A stretch of 25,407 nucleotides of DNA from a virus. The translations under genes and the position numbers were made by a program. Shown here piece by piece: positions 8,138 to 13,146 of the stretch. Where the stretch lies: positions 1-25,407 of IMG/VR virus record IMGVR_UViG_3300032308_000736. One strand, written 5' to 3'. Numbering within the stretch: position 1 is the stretch's first letter; each line of letters begins with the position of its first letter. The notes beneath the pieces are model-generated. The model worked only from the letters and a program-made list of their open reading frames with translations, was not told where the DNA came from and searched no databases.

Positions 8138-8353
8138 ATGAACTGGTTAAACAGTATGTTATCTGATGGTGTCAATAGAACTGTTAGTAGCAAACGAGTA
8201 ATAACACTATTGGCATTTATATTGTGTGCTTATGGGTTCGTTGCTGATATCCATGGATATAAAGTGACACCTGCTTTATTCGAATCAATGATATATCTTG
8301 TAATAGCAGGACTAGGTTTCACAGCATCTGAAAAGTTTGCTAAGAAAGAATGA
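8138..8353 (+). CDS. Holin-like two-TM protein
   Basis: A 71-aa protein with two hydrophobic helices (about 20-38, VITLLAFILCAYGFVADI, and 46-63, LFESMIYLVIAGLGFTA), a short polar turn and a charged C-terminal tail (SEKFAKKE). Size and topology fit class II holins, and similar proteins are called holins in marine T4-like phages. No endolysin gene is visible next to it, so the assignment rests on topology only. The TGA overlaps the ATG of the LpxH-like gene (ATGA). Confidence 0.55.
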   Translation: MNWLNSMLSDGVNRTVSSKRVITLLAFILCAYGFVADIHGYKVTPALFESMIYLVIAGLGFTASEKFAKKE

Positions 8354-9111
8354 AATATCGTACCATTTTTATAAGTGATGTTCATTTAGGTACTCGTGAT
8401 TGTCAAGCAAATAAATTAAATAACTTTTTAAAACATAACACCTGCGAGACTCTATATCTCGTGGGTGATATAATTGATGCTTGGAAAATCCAACAGAACA
8501 AGTGGCGATGGAAACAGAGCCACACTAATGTTGCCCGCAGAATACTTGGTCATGCCAAGCGTGGAACTAGAGTGATATATGTTGCAGGTAATCATGATGA
8601 ATTCTTAAGACCGATGATCCCCTACGGATTTTCTTTCGGTCTGATTGAAATAAAAAATCAAACAGAGCATGTTGGTGTAGATGGAAAAAGATATCTTATT
8701 ACTCATGGTGATTTATTTGATGGTATTACTCGTCTTGCTCCTTGGCTCGCATTTCTTGGCGACAAACTATACGATCTAGTTCTTGATTGGAACTCTCGTT
8801 TTAATTGGATTCGCCATAAACTTGGGTTTGGATACTGGTCACTATCTAAATACTTAAAGCATAGAGTCAAGAAAGCGTCTGATTTTATGTTTCAGTTTGA
8901 AAAGAATCTAGCAGGTTACTGCAAGAAGCGTGGCTTTGATGGTGTCATCTGTGGACACATACATCATGCAGAAATTAAAGAGATAGATGGTGTAACCTAT
9001 ATGAACGATGGTGACTGGGTCGAATCATGCACTGCTCTGGTTGAACACCACGATGGTCGTTGGGAAATAGTAACATGGACACAAGAAAGTGATAATGTCA
9101 TTACAGAATAA
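8350..9111 (+). CDS. LpxH-like calcineurin-type metallophosphoesterase
   Basis: A 253-aa metallophosphoesterase closest in motif pattern to UDP-2,3-diacylglucosamine diphosphatase (LpxH), which acts in lipid A synthesis. The five metal-binding blocks are intact: SDVHLG (D10, H12), GDIID (D40), GNHDE (N81, H82), THGD (H119) and GHIHHAE (H203, H205). The GHIHHAE block, the spacing and the length (LpxH is about 240 aa) are typical of the LpxH branch. No TM segment is seen; it is probably a peripheral inner-membrane enzyme. It overlaps a glycosyltransferase, so the pair may remodel host surface glycolipid. True substrate unproven; another UDP-lipid or nucleotide ester is possible. Confidence 0.85.
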   Translation: MKYRTIFISDVHLGTRDCQANKLNNFLKHNTCETLYLVGDIIDAWKIQQNKWRWKQSHTNVARRILGHAKRGTRVIYVAGNHDEFLRPMIPYGFSFGLIEIKNQTEHVGVDGKRYLITHGDLFDGITRLAPWLAFLGDKLYDLVLDWNSRFNWIRHKLGFGYWSLSKYLKHRVKKASDFMFQFEKNLAGYCKKRGFDGVICGHIHHAEIKEIDGVTYMNDGDWVESCTALVEHHDGRWEIVTWTQESDNVITE

Positions 9112-9808
9112 AATAACAATAGTTGTTCCTTGTAAGAACGAGGAAACCTATATCGCACATTTGTTAATGCACCTGCGCCAGCAAGAAATAGGTAATACCA
9201 GAATTATTATCGCTGATTGTTCTACAGACAATACACGAGAAGTCATTAAAATGATGAAAGGTAGCCTGAATGTTGAAGTCATTGAAGGTGGTCCAGTTTC
9301 TATTGCTAAGAACAATGGAGCAAAACTAGTAACAACTCCATATATTCTATTCATTGATGCCGATGTTCGTTTCTTTAACAACAAAGTTATTCGTGATGCA
9401 GTTGATCAATTAGAAACTAATAACTTAGATCTTGTTGGATTATATGCAAAGTGTTATGACGATGACTTTCGTGCACAAATTGGGTTTATGATGTTTAACT
9501 GTATCAACAGAATTATGCAATATAAAGTTCCATTTGCTGTTGGTGCTTTTATGCTAACTCGCAGAGATAGATTTGAAGAGTTGGGTGGCTTTGCTGCAAA
9601 GTATGGAACCAGCGAAGATTTCTTCTTATCTAAACGATACGATGTTAAGAAATTCAAATTGGTGAATCACTATTTTGGACAGGATAGCAGAAGATTCCAG
9701 ATAATGGGATATTTCGGTATGGCATGGTATCTAATAAAGAACTTTTGGAACAGAAATAACGATGCATATTGGAACAAAGTAGACTATTCCAAGTACTGGA
9801 ACCGATAA
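9095..9808 (+). CDS. Family 2 glycosyltransferase
   Basis: A GT-A fold glycosyltransferase (about 237 aa) using a nucleotide sugar. It shows VVPCKNEE near the N-terminus, DCSTDNT, the DxD-type FIDADVRF that binds the metal and sugar nucleotide, the acceptor-side GAFMLTRRDRFEELGGF and a catalytic-type SEDFF. The start is taken at ATG 9095 because GAAAG lies just upstream; an in-frame GTG at 9089 would add two residues. The gene starts inside the 3' end of the LpxH-like gene, so the two are coupled. Transcription probably ends at the terminator at 9841-9866. Modification of LPS or capsule to block superinfection is one inferred role. Confidence 0.88.
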   Translation: MSLQNKITIVVPCKNEETYIAHLLMHLRQQEIGNTRIIIADCSTDNTREVIKMMKGSLNVEVIEGGPVSIAKNNGAKLVTTPYILFIDADVRFFNNKVIRDAVDQLETNNLDLVGLYAKCYDDDFRAQIGFMMFNCINRIMQYKVPFAVGAFMLTRRDRFEELGGFAAKYGTSEDFFLSKRYDVKKFKLVNHYFGQDSRRFQIMGYFGMAWYLIKNFWNRNNDAYWNKVDYSKYWNR

Positions 9809-9827
9809 CCCTACGACTTGTAAGGTT
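9807..9827 (+). repeat. Small hairpin repeat, copy 1
   Basis: Imperfect hairpin starting at the glycosyltransferase stop codon: AACC / C·A mismatch / TAC, loop, GTA / GGTT. The 24-nt segment beginning here matches the one at 18796-18819 in 20 positions, loop excluded. Here it sits just before an intrinsic terminator; the other copy is nested in a longer hairpin. Both lie 30-80 nt upstream of a host-type promoter. Confidence 0.5.
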
Positions 9828-9840
9828 ATTAGCCCTCCTA

Positions 9841-9866
9841 GACCCCTGTAGATACAGGGGTTTTTT
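9841..9866 (+). terminator. Rho-independent terminator
   Basis: CCCCTGT (9843-9849), loop AGAT, ACAGGGG (9854-9860), then six T. A perfect 7-bp GC-rich stem plus a U-run, located after the glycosyltransferase. It ends the upstream transcription unit before the promoter at 9882. Confidence 0.92.
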
Positions 9867-9881
9867 ATTTGCAGAAAGTGC

Positions 9882-9910
9882 TTGTCTTTAAATGCAATAT
9901 ACTGTATAAT
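9882..9910 (+). promoter_or_regulatory. Sigma70-type promoter P1 (leaderless start)
   Basis: TTGTCT (9882-9887), a 17-bp spacer, TATAAT (9905-9910). GTGCTTGTCTTTAA around the -35 is repeated at promoter P3 (13089). The ATG of the next gene begins 7 nt after the -10, at the predicted +1, so the transcript should be leaderless. Confidence 0.85.
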
Positions 9911-9916
9911 AGGTGT

Positions 9917-10189
9917 ATGAAAAATGAAAATACGATTAAAAAGTTTGGTGCTCTTAGTGGTTGGTTAGGAATGGTACTGATTCATGGTGCTACTCTCCCA
10001 ACGACTCTTGGAGTGATTTTAGGTTATTCAAACAATGTTCCACCAGTAAGCATGGTGATTCTTGTTTGGTCTGGTTTGATGTTGTTCTTGTTTAGAGCAA
10101 TCGTGCAAAAAGATACGCTGTATATCGTATCAAATGCAGTCGGTTTCTTCTTCAACAGCATCTTGCTGGCTTTGATAGTTTTTAAATAA
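9917..10189 (+). CDS. Three-TM small membrane protein, SemiSWEET/PQ-loop-like
   Basis: A 90-aa protein with three hydrophobic helices (about 12-33, 40-58 and 66-88). Size, three-helix plan, a Trp-containing second helix (VILVWSGLMLFLF) and an Asn in the third (IVSNAVGFFFN) recall SemiSWEET half-transporters, which work as dimers for small sugars. The diagnostic PQ pair is absent from the first helix (LPTTLG instead), so the assignment is tentative. The ATG at 9917 has no Shine-Dalgarno and lies at the predicted transcription start of P1. An upstream in-frame codon exists but would place the coding region across the promoter, so it is rejected. Confidence 0.7.
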   Translation: MKNENTIKKFGALSGWLGMVLIHGATLPTTLGVILGYSNNVPPVSMVILVWSGLMLFLFRAIVQKDTLYIVSNAVGFFFNSILLALIVFK

Positions 10190-10198
10190 GGATTTGTT

Positions 10199-10408
10199 AT
10201 GAAATATCGTGTGATTGTGAATGGCGTATCTTTTTATACATCAGGTGCAGCTATCAAGCGTGGTGTTGGTGATTCAGTTAGTGTCAATACAGTTGTTCGT
10301 CAGTTGTTTGAAAATATGTTTAATGCAATCGGTATTGCATCAACGATGACAGTGTATGACCACAAGATGAATCGTGTTTCTTATGATGTTCAAATTTCAA
10401 AGGTATAA
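10199..10408 (+). CDS. Conserved small phage protein, unknown function
   Basis: A 69-aa basic protein (MKYRVIVNGVSFYTSGAAIK start; TMTVYDHKMNRVSYDVQISK near the end) with predicted beta-alpha-beta character. The pattern YDHKMNRVSYDV feels familiar from small T4-like phage genes, but I cannot name a family. AAGGA lies 9 nt upstream of the ATG. It sits 9 nt after the three-TM gene and 2 nt before the next, in the P1 operon. Confidence 0.75.
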   Translation: MKYRVIVNGVSFYTSGAAIKRGVGDSVSVNTVVRQLFENMFNAIGIASTMTVYDHKMNRVSYDVQISKV

Positions 10409-10410
10409 TT

Positions 10411-10626
10411 ATGAGTAAAATGGCTGAGTTATCCGCACAGATTGATGAGTTGGTTGAGCAGGGTATGTCTGCTAAATTCATCTCTGTTACTCTCGGAGTT
10501 CCCTTTGAATGGGCACAACATGCAGTACAAGAAAGAGAAGCATTGGAAATTGAAAAACAGTACGAGTTCTTGTCTTATGCCGATGAAGTGGCAAACGATG
10601 ATGCTCAATATTATGGAGAAAATTAA
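10411..10626 (+). CDS. Small acidic helical protein, unknown function
   Basis: A 71-aa, mostly helical, acidic protein. The middle (EQGMSAKFISVTLGVPFEWAQ, about 17-37) reads like a helix-turn-helix of the kind in small resolvase-like or Trp-repressor-like domains, followed by an acidic helix and the tail EVANDDAQYYGEN. A regulatory or DNA-binding role is possible but unproven. It is separated by 2 nt from the preceding stop and by 1 nt from the following ATG. Confidence 0.72.
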   Translation: MSKMAELSAQIDELVEQGMSAKFISVTLGVPFEWAQHAVQEREALEIEKQYEFLSYADEVANDDAQYYGEN

Positions 10627-10627
10627 A

Positions 10628-10870
10628 ATGGTTATTGATAAAACAATTGAATATCGTGGTCAAACTTTTGATCGCACTCATGGTAGTCCCTTTGATCGTG
10701 GTGCAGCTGATAGTTACTACAGTCGTCCAGAAGACCCACATTGGTATCCTGAGGGAAGTTACAATGGTGACCGAGTTGAATCCAAAGACATGAGTATCGC
10801 AGAGATGCGTGCATACTTTATGGGTTACGAATACAACGAACAGTTTGGTGATAAGAAATCATGGGAATAA
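10628..10870 (+). CDS. Small hydrophilic phage protein, unknown function
   Basis: An 80-aa, Asp/Tyr/Gly-rich protein (MVIDKTIEYRGQTF; SPFDRGAADSYYSRPEDPHW; MSIAEMRAYFMGYEYNEQFG). The pattern DRGxADSYYxR...PHWY...MTxxExxAYxxGY is common among short phage proteins of unknown role. The start is the ATG right after the preceding TAA; in-frame codons further upstream lie inside the previous gene and are unlikely. It overlaps the next gene by 10 nt. Confidence 0.75.
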   Translation: MVIDKTIEYRGQTFDRTHGSPFDRGAADSYYSRPEDPHWYPEGSYNGDRVESKDMSIAEMRAYFMGYEYNEQFGDKKSWE

Positions 10871-11067
10871 ACCTACAACAGTTTCAGTGTCGTGGCGAAC
10901 GAGCATTGTACAAAAACATTCCTATCAGTTTACTTGCAGAAGTGCAGGCACAGTTGAAAAAGAATTTTAAAGGACTCCGCTATAGGTTTCGTGGTCCAAG
11001 GTATGATGCAATGGCATTGACATGTTTAAAACGAGACGCTGAAAAATTTTCAGTTTACATTCGATGA
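10861..11067 (+). CDS. Small basic protein, unknown function
   Basis: A 68-aa basic protein with a central Arg/Lys-rich segment (QLKKNFKGLRYRFRGPRYD) and an LTCLKRDAEKFSVYIR end. Basic charge and size would suit a nucleic-acid-binding protein, but no motif proves it. The ATG lies in the last codons of the previous gene. The TGA overlaps a possible further ATG (ATGA). Confidence 0.65.
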   Translation: MGINLQQFQCRGERALYKNIPISLLAEVQAQLKKNFKGLRYRFRGPRYDAMALTCLKRDAEKFSVYIR

Positions 11068-11168
11068 TAAAAGTCTTAATGGAGGGATATCCGTGGCAAG
11101 ACTTTAAACTAGCCAAAACAGCAGTCTACATCTACAGGTCGTTGCGTCCTTTGACTGAGAGACTATAA
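11064..11168 (+). CDS. Possible 34-aa peptide
   Basis: A short frame (MIKVLMEGYPWQDFKLAKTA...) that begins in an ATGA overlap with the previous gene and ends at the TAA inside the loop of the first of two hairpins at 11152-11233. The overlap style matches real gene junctions in this phage. The short length and the structured DNA at its end make it uncertain. No family recognised. Confidence 0.4.
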   Translation: MIKVLMEGYPWQDFKLAKTAVYIYRSLRPLTERL

Positions 11169-11233
11169 AGAAAGAGTCATAAACTGATGCAGTCTATTTT
11201 TTGCTGGTTACAGACTATAAAGAAAAACCAGCA
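11152..11233 (+). promoter_or_regulatory. Two hairpins presenting the same 14-nt loop sequence
   Basis: Hairpin 1: TGACT (11152-11156) with AGTCA (11175-11179). Hairpin 2: TGCTGGTT (11202-11209) with AACCAGCA (11226-11233), 8 bp perfect. Each loop holds the identical AGACTATAAAGAAA (11160-11173 and 11212-11225), while the stems are unrelated in sequence. A small ACTG/CAGT hairpin lies between. This is the pattern of a repeated RNA element, placed just upstream of the gene at 11255, whose GGAG follows the second hairpin by about 10 nt. Function unknown. Confidence 0.55.
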
Positions 11234-11254
11234 CTAATTTGAAGGAGATTGATT

Positions 11255-11461
11255 ATGTTAGAATATTGTGATTATATGGCGAAAGTGATACATGACTCTT
11301 TGAAGAAAGATGCACATGTATATGGATCATTCGTTGATTCAGTTGGAAAAGTCCAATGGGATCTTGGTCCAAAGGGTGAGTTCCTGTCCACAAAGAAAAC
11401 CATGACAGTGGTTGACAGGAATGGTAAGAGTTATCGTGTAACAATTGAAAGAGCTAAATGA
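11255..11461 (+). CDS. Small phage protein, unknown function
   Basis: A 68-aa protein. The N-terminal half is helical (MLEYCDYMAKVIHDSLKK). The rest is beta-rich with KTMTVVDRNGKSYRVTIERAK at the end. The start is the ATG 7 nt after GGAG; an in-frame TTG two codons earlier is not favoured. The leader carries the two repeated hairpins. ATGA overlap with the MazG-like gene, so co-translated with it. No family recognised. Confidence 0.75.
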   Translation: MLEYCDYMAKVIHDSLKKDAHVYGSFVDSVGKVQWDLGPKGEFLSTKKTMTVVDRNGKSYRVTIERAK

Positions 11462-11760
11462 ATAAATTTGCAGCAATGAAACAAAAGAATGCGATTGATA
11501 GCGAGATTCTCTTGATCACTCAAGAAGAATGTGCTGAAGTTACGCAAGCGATAAGTAAGGTGTTCAGGTTCGGTATGGATGACGAACATAATGGTCAGAC
11601 GAATCGTGAACACTTGGAAGAAGAAATTGGTGACTTGTTGTGTATGATTGACTTGCTTATCAACAATGATATCGTCTCTGAAGCTGCAGTAATGACTGCA
11701 AAAGATGAGAAGTTAAACAAGTTGATGACATGGTCTGGTATTTTTAAGGATGCAGCATGA
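11458..11760 (+). CDS. MazG-like nucleotide pyrophosphohydrolase
   Basis: A 100-aa all-alpha NTP pyrophosphatase-like protein. It has the ExxE...ExxD metal-binding signature: ITQEECAEVTQAISKVFRFG (E24, E27), then REHLEEEIGDLLCMIDLL (E56, D59), with the usual short loop between the two helices. Such phage enzymes hydrolyse (d)NTPs or alarmone-like nucleotides and are thought to tune host nucleotide pools during infection. At 100 aa it is a single-domain version, much smaller than E. coli MazG (263 aa). Substrate not readable. Coupled by ATGA to both neighbours. Confidence 0.85.
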   Translation: MNKFAAMKQKNAIDSEILLITQEECAEVTQAISKVFRFGMDDEHNGQTNREHLEEEIGDLLCMIDLLINNDIVSEAAVMTAKDEKLNKLMTWSGIFKDAA

Positions 11761-11978
11761 TTCAAATAGAAAACCTAACTGAGTATCAAGTGGAGATGCT
11801 AGACCATATGTGGTCTTTGGATTCATTGGAAGAATACGAAGAATGGTATGATCTATTAGATGAGGAAGACCAGCAACTTGCAGACAGCCTACAAGAAATG
11901 ATTATTCTCGCAGAGATGGATAATCTGATGGGTGATTGCAAAGATGCAAAACAACTATTAAAGAAATTTGCCTTGTAA
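11757..11978 (+). CDS. Small very acidic conserved phage protein
   Basis: A 73-aa protein, pI very low (ENLTEYQVEMLDHMWSLDSL; EEWYDLLDEEDQQLADSLQE). The pattern YQ.EMLD.MWS.D..EE.EEW...LDEEDQ occurs in small genes of aquatic T4-like phages, but no function is known. A DNA-mimic or protein-inhibitor role could be imagined, without evidence. ATGA overlap with the MazG-like gene. Promoter P2 begins inside its last codons. Confidence 0.78.
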   Translation: MIQIENLTEYQVEMLDHMWSLDSLEEYEEWYDLLDEEDQQLADSLQEMIILAEMDNLMGDCKDAKQLLKKFAL

Positions 11979-11996
11979 GGAAAGATCGTGTATAAT
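11968..11996 (+). promoter_or_regulatory. Sigma70-type promoter P2 (leaderless start)
   Basis: TTGCCT (11968-11973), 17-bp spacer, TATAAT (11991-11996). The -35 lies in the end of the upstream gene. An ATG begins at 12003, 7 nt after the -10, the same geometry as P1 and P5. Confidence 0.75.
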
Positions 11997-12002
11997 AAAC
12001 GA

Positions 12003-12131
12003 ATGAAACCTAGAGATCCAATAGCAAAGGATTTGCGCACTCCCAAATACCGCATGCGTGTAGTTGAGAGTAAGGTTCAGTACATTCGTCAACCAAAGCA
12101 CAGAAAGGCAGACCATGGACTTGGAATATGA
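12003..12131 (+). CDS. 42-aa basic peptide from a predicted leaderless mRNA
   Basis: A 42-aa, strongly basic protein (MKPRDPIAKDLRTPKYRMRV; ending RKADHGLGI). The pattern MKPRDPIAKDLRTPKYRxRVV...QPKHRKA resembles short basic proteins found in other T4-like phages, unnamed as far as I know. There is no Shine-Dalgarno; the ATG coincides with the predicted +1 of P2. The end overlaps the next gene by 17 nt in another frame. Good codon content and similarity to known small proteins support reality. Confidence 0.65.
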   Translation: MKPRDPIAKDLRTPKYRMRVVESKVQYIRQPKHRKADHGLGI

Positions 12132-12372
12132 ACTTTATAGAGAAGGTTTAACAAGGACAATAACTATCAAAGACCATAACTCAAACACAAGTTATGCAAC
12201 AATAGAATTCACAGTCAAGAATAAACTGGTCGATCAAAACGGCAAAGTTATTATTGATGGTGGACATACTTGTTTCTTTGACCCAAAAGAATTCAAAGAG
12301 TTCTTTGTACCAATTATTAATGAATTGAAAGTGAGATTAGATAATGACATTCCAAACAGTATTCAAAACTGA
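12115..12372 (+). CDS. Beta-rich small protein, unknown function
   Basis: An 85-aa protein. The start is ATG 12115, preceded by AAAGG at 7-nt spacing; the longer upstream frame would overlap the 42-aa gene throughout. It shows alternating strands (LTRTITIKDHNSNTSYATIE, NGKVIIDGGHTCFF), then a helical FDPKEFKEFFVPIINELKVR. No family recognised. It overlaps the WYL_2-type gene by 29 nt, suggesting coupled translation. Confidence 0.72.
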   Translation: MDLEYELYREGLTRTITIKDHNSNTSYATIEFTVKNKLVDQNGKVIIDGGHTCFFDPKEFKEFFVPIINELKVRLDNDIPNSIQN

Positions 12373-12646
12373 TAAAGAATTCGAGGAATTTAAAACATGG
12401 ACTCTAGGAATTCTACATGACGACAAAGCAAAAGATTTGTGTATTACTTTTACCAAAAAAGATGGTACAGTTAGAGATATGCGATGTACTCTCTGTGAAG
12501 GACGAATTCCAACAGACAAGCAACCAAAAACCGAAGGAACAACTAGCAAGGATTCTGGATCCGCAGTTCGTGTCTTCGATACAGAGAAACAAGAGTGGAG
12601 ATCCTTCCGATGGGACTCCGTAACGAAAGTGAGTTTTGACCTATGA
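12344..12646 (+). CDS. WYL_2 (DUF2693, Sm-like) family phage protein
   Basis: A 100-aa protein. The C-terminal half VFDTEKQEWRSFRWDSVTKV (about 76-95) and the strand pattern DLCITFTKKDGTVRDMRCTL (about 30-49) match the small Sm/SH3-barrel family now called WYL_2, frequent in T4-like phages. WYL-type domains bind ligands or nucleic acid and act as regulators in other contexts; the role here is unknown. It starts inside the preceding gene and ends in an ATGA overlap with the next. Confidence 0.75.
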   Translation: MTFQTVFKTDKEFEEFKTWTLGILHDDKAKDLCITFTKKDGTVRDMRCTLCEGRIPTDKQPKTEGTTSKDSGSAVRVFDTEKQEWRSFRWDSVTKVSFDL

Positions 12647-12834
12647 AAATTTTATTCGTATTGATAGTAATATTGGTGTTGTTGGTTTTATTTCCACTAG
12701 CAACTATTTGGTCACTGAATACATTATTCCCTGCATTGGCAATCCCAGTGACACTTGATACATGGATGGCAACAGTTATTCTTGGTGGTGTAGTTGGTGG
12801 AACTAGTGGTGTATCATTTGGAGGTAAGAAATGA
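12643..12834 (+). CDS. Small two-TM membrane protein
   Basis: A 63-aa hydrophobic protein with helices at about 2-22 (LFVLIVILVLLVLFPLA) and 38-55 (TWMATVILGGVVGGTSG). The motif WSLNTLFPALAIP between them is seen in similar short proteins of aquatic phages. Function unknown. ATGA overlap on both sides, between the WYL_2 gene and the dsbA-like gene. Confidence 0.75.
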   Translation: MKILFVLIVILVLLVLFPLATIWSLNTLFPALAIPVTLDTWMATVILGGVVGGTSGVSFGGKK

Positions 12835-13085
12835 ATTACGCATTGACACCTGAACAGAAAAAAGATTTGCAAGGTGCTATTCAAGAGATTAGCAACTCAA
12901 TGATTCGTACTGAAGCAGAGCGAGATCTGATTCGAGAAATCGTTAAAGAACAATCTGATACATTGCAAATTCCCAAGAAAGTTATTTCCAAAATTGCAAA
13001 GACATAACACAAGCAAAATCTTGCACAGGAAGTTGCAGACCACGAGGACTTCGTGGAGCTATACGAGAAAATTACTGCAAAATAG
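12831..13085 (+). pseudogene. dsbA: DsbA-like dsDNA-binding late-transcription protein, interrupted by an in-frame TAA
   Basis: T4 DsbA is an 89-aa double-stranded DNA-binding protein that aids late transcription and is encoded directly upstream of rnh. Here an ATGA-coupled frame reads 58 codons (LTPEQKKDLQGAIQEISNSM ... VISKIAKT) to TAA at 13005-13007. The same frame then continues for 25 clean codons (HKQNLAQEVADHEDFVELYE...) to TAG at 13083-13085. The block KxxRxYHKQN in family members indicates that the TAA replaces a Tyr codon (TAC or TAT). Full length would be 84 aa, matching the family. Either a nonsense mutation, a base-call error, or readthrough. No TAA-reading suppressor tRNA is in the array. 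If the TAA is real, the product is the 58-aa peptide 12831-13007. Confidence 0.7.
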
Positions 13086-13088
13086 TGC

Positions 13089-13117
13089 TTGTCTTTAATT
13101 GCGAATTGCGGTATAAT
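13089..13117 (+). promoter_or_regulatory. Sigma70-type promoter P3
   Basis: TTGTCT (13089-13094), 17-bp spacer, TATAAT (13112-13117), immediately after the dsbA-like frame. The gene it drives has a normal leader with GGAGG (13132-13136), unlike P1, P2 and P5. Confidence 0.88.
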
Positions 13118-13146
13118 AGATATTATATTATGGAGGTTACAAACCT

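Noticed and set aside
9879-9890. MotA-type middle promoter boxes (TGCTT) at P1, P3 and P5
   Set aside because: The TGCTT to -10 distance is about 21 nt rather than about 12. The same bases form a better -35 with a 17-bp spacer.
10404-10409. TATAAT just before the gene at 10411
   Set aside because: No acceptable -35 at 16-18 bp (TTATGA at best), and it overlaps a stop codon in a tightly packed operon.
12831-13085. Stop-codon reassignment (TAA read as Tyr) across the phage
   Set aside because: TAA ends many other genes here at sensible positions, and no tRNA with anticodon TTA, CTA or TCA is in the array.
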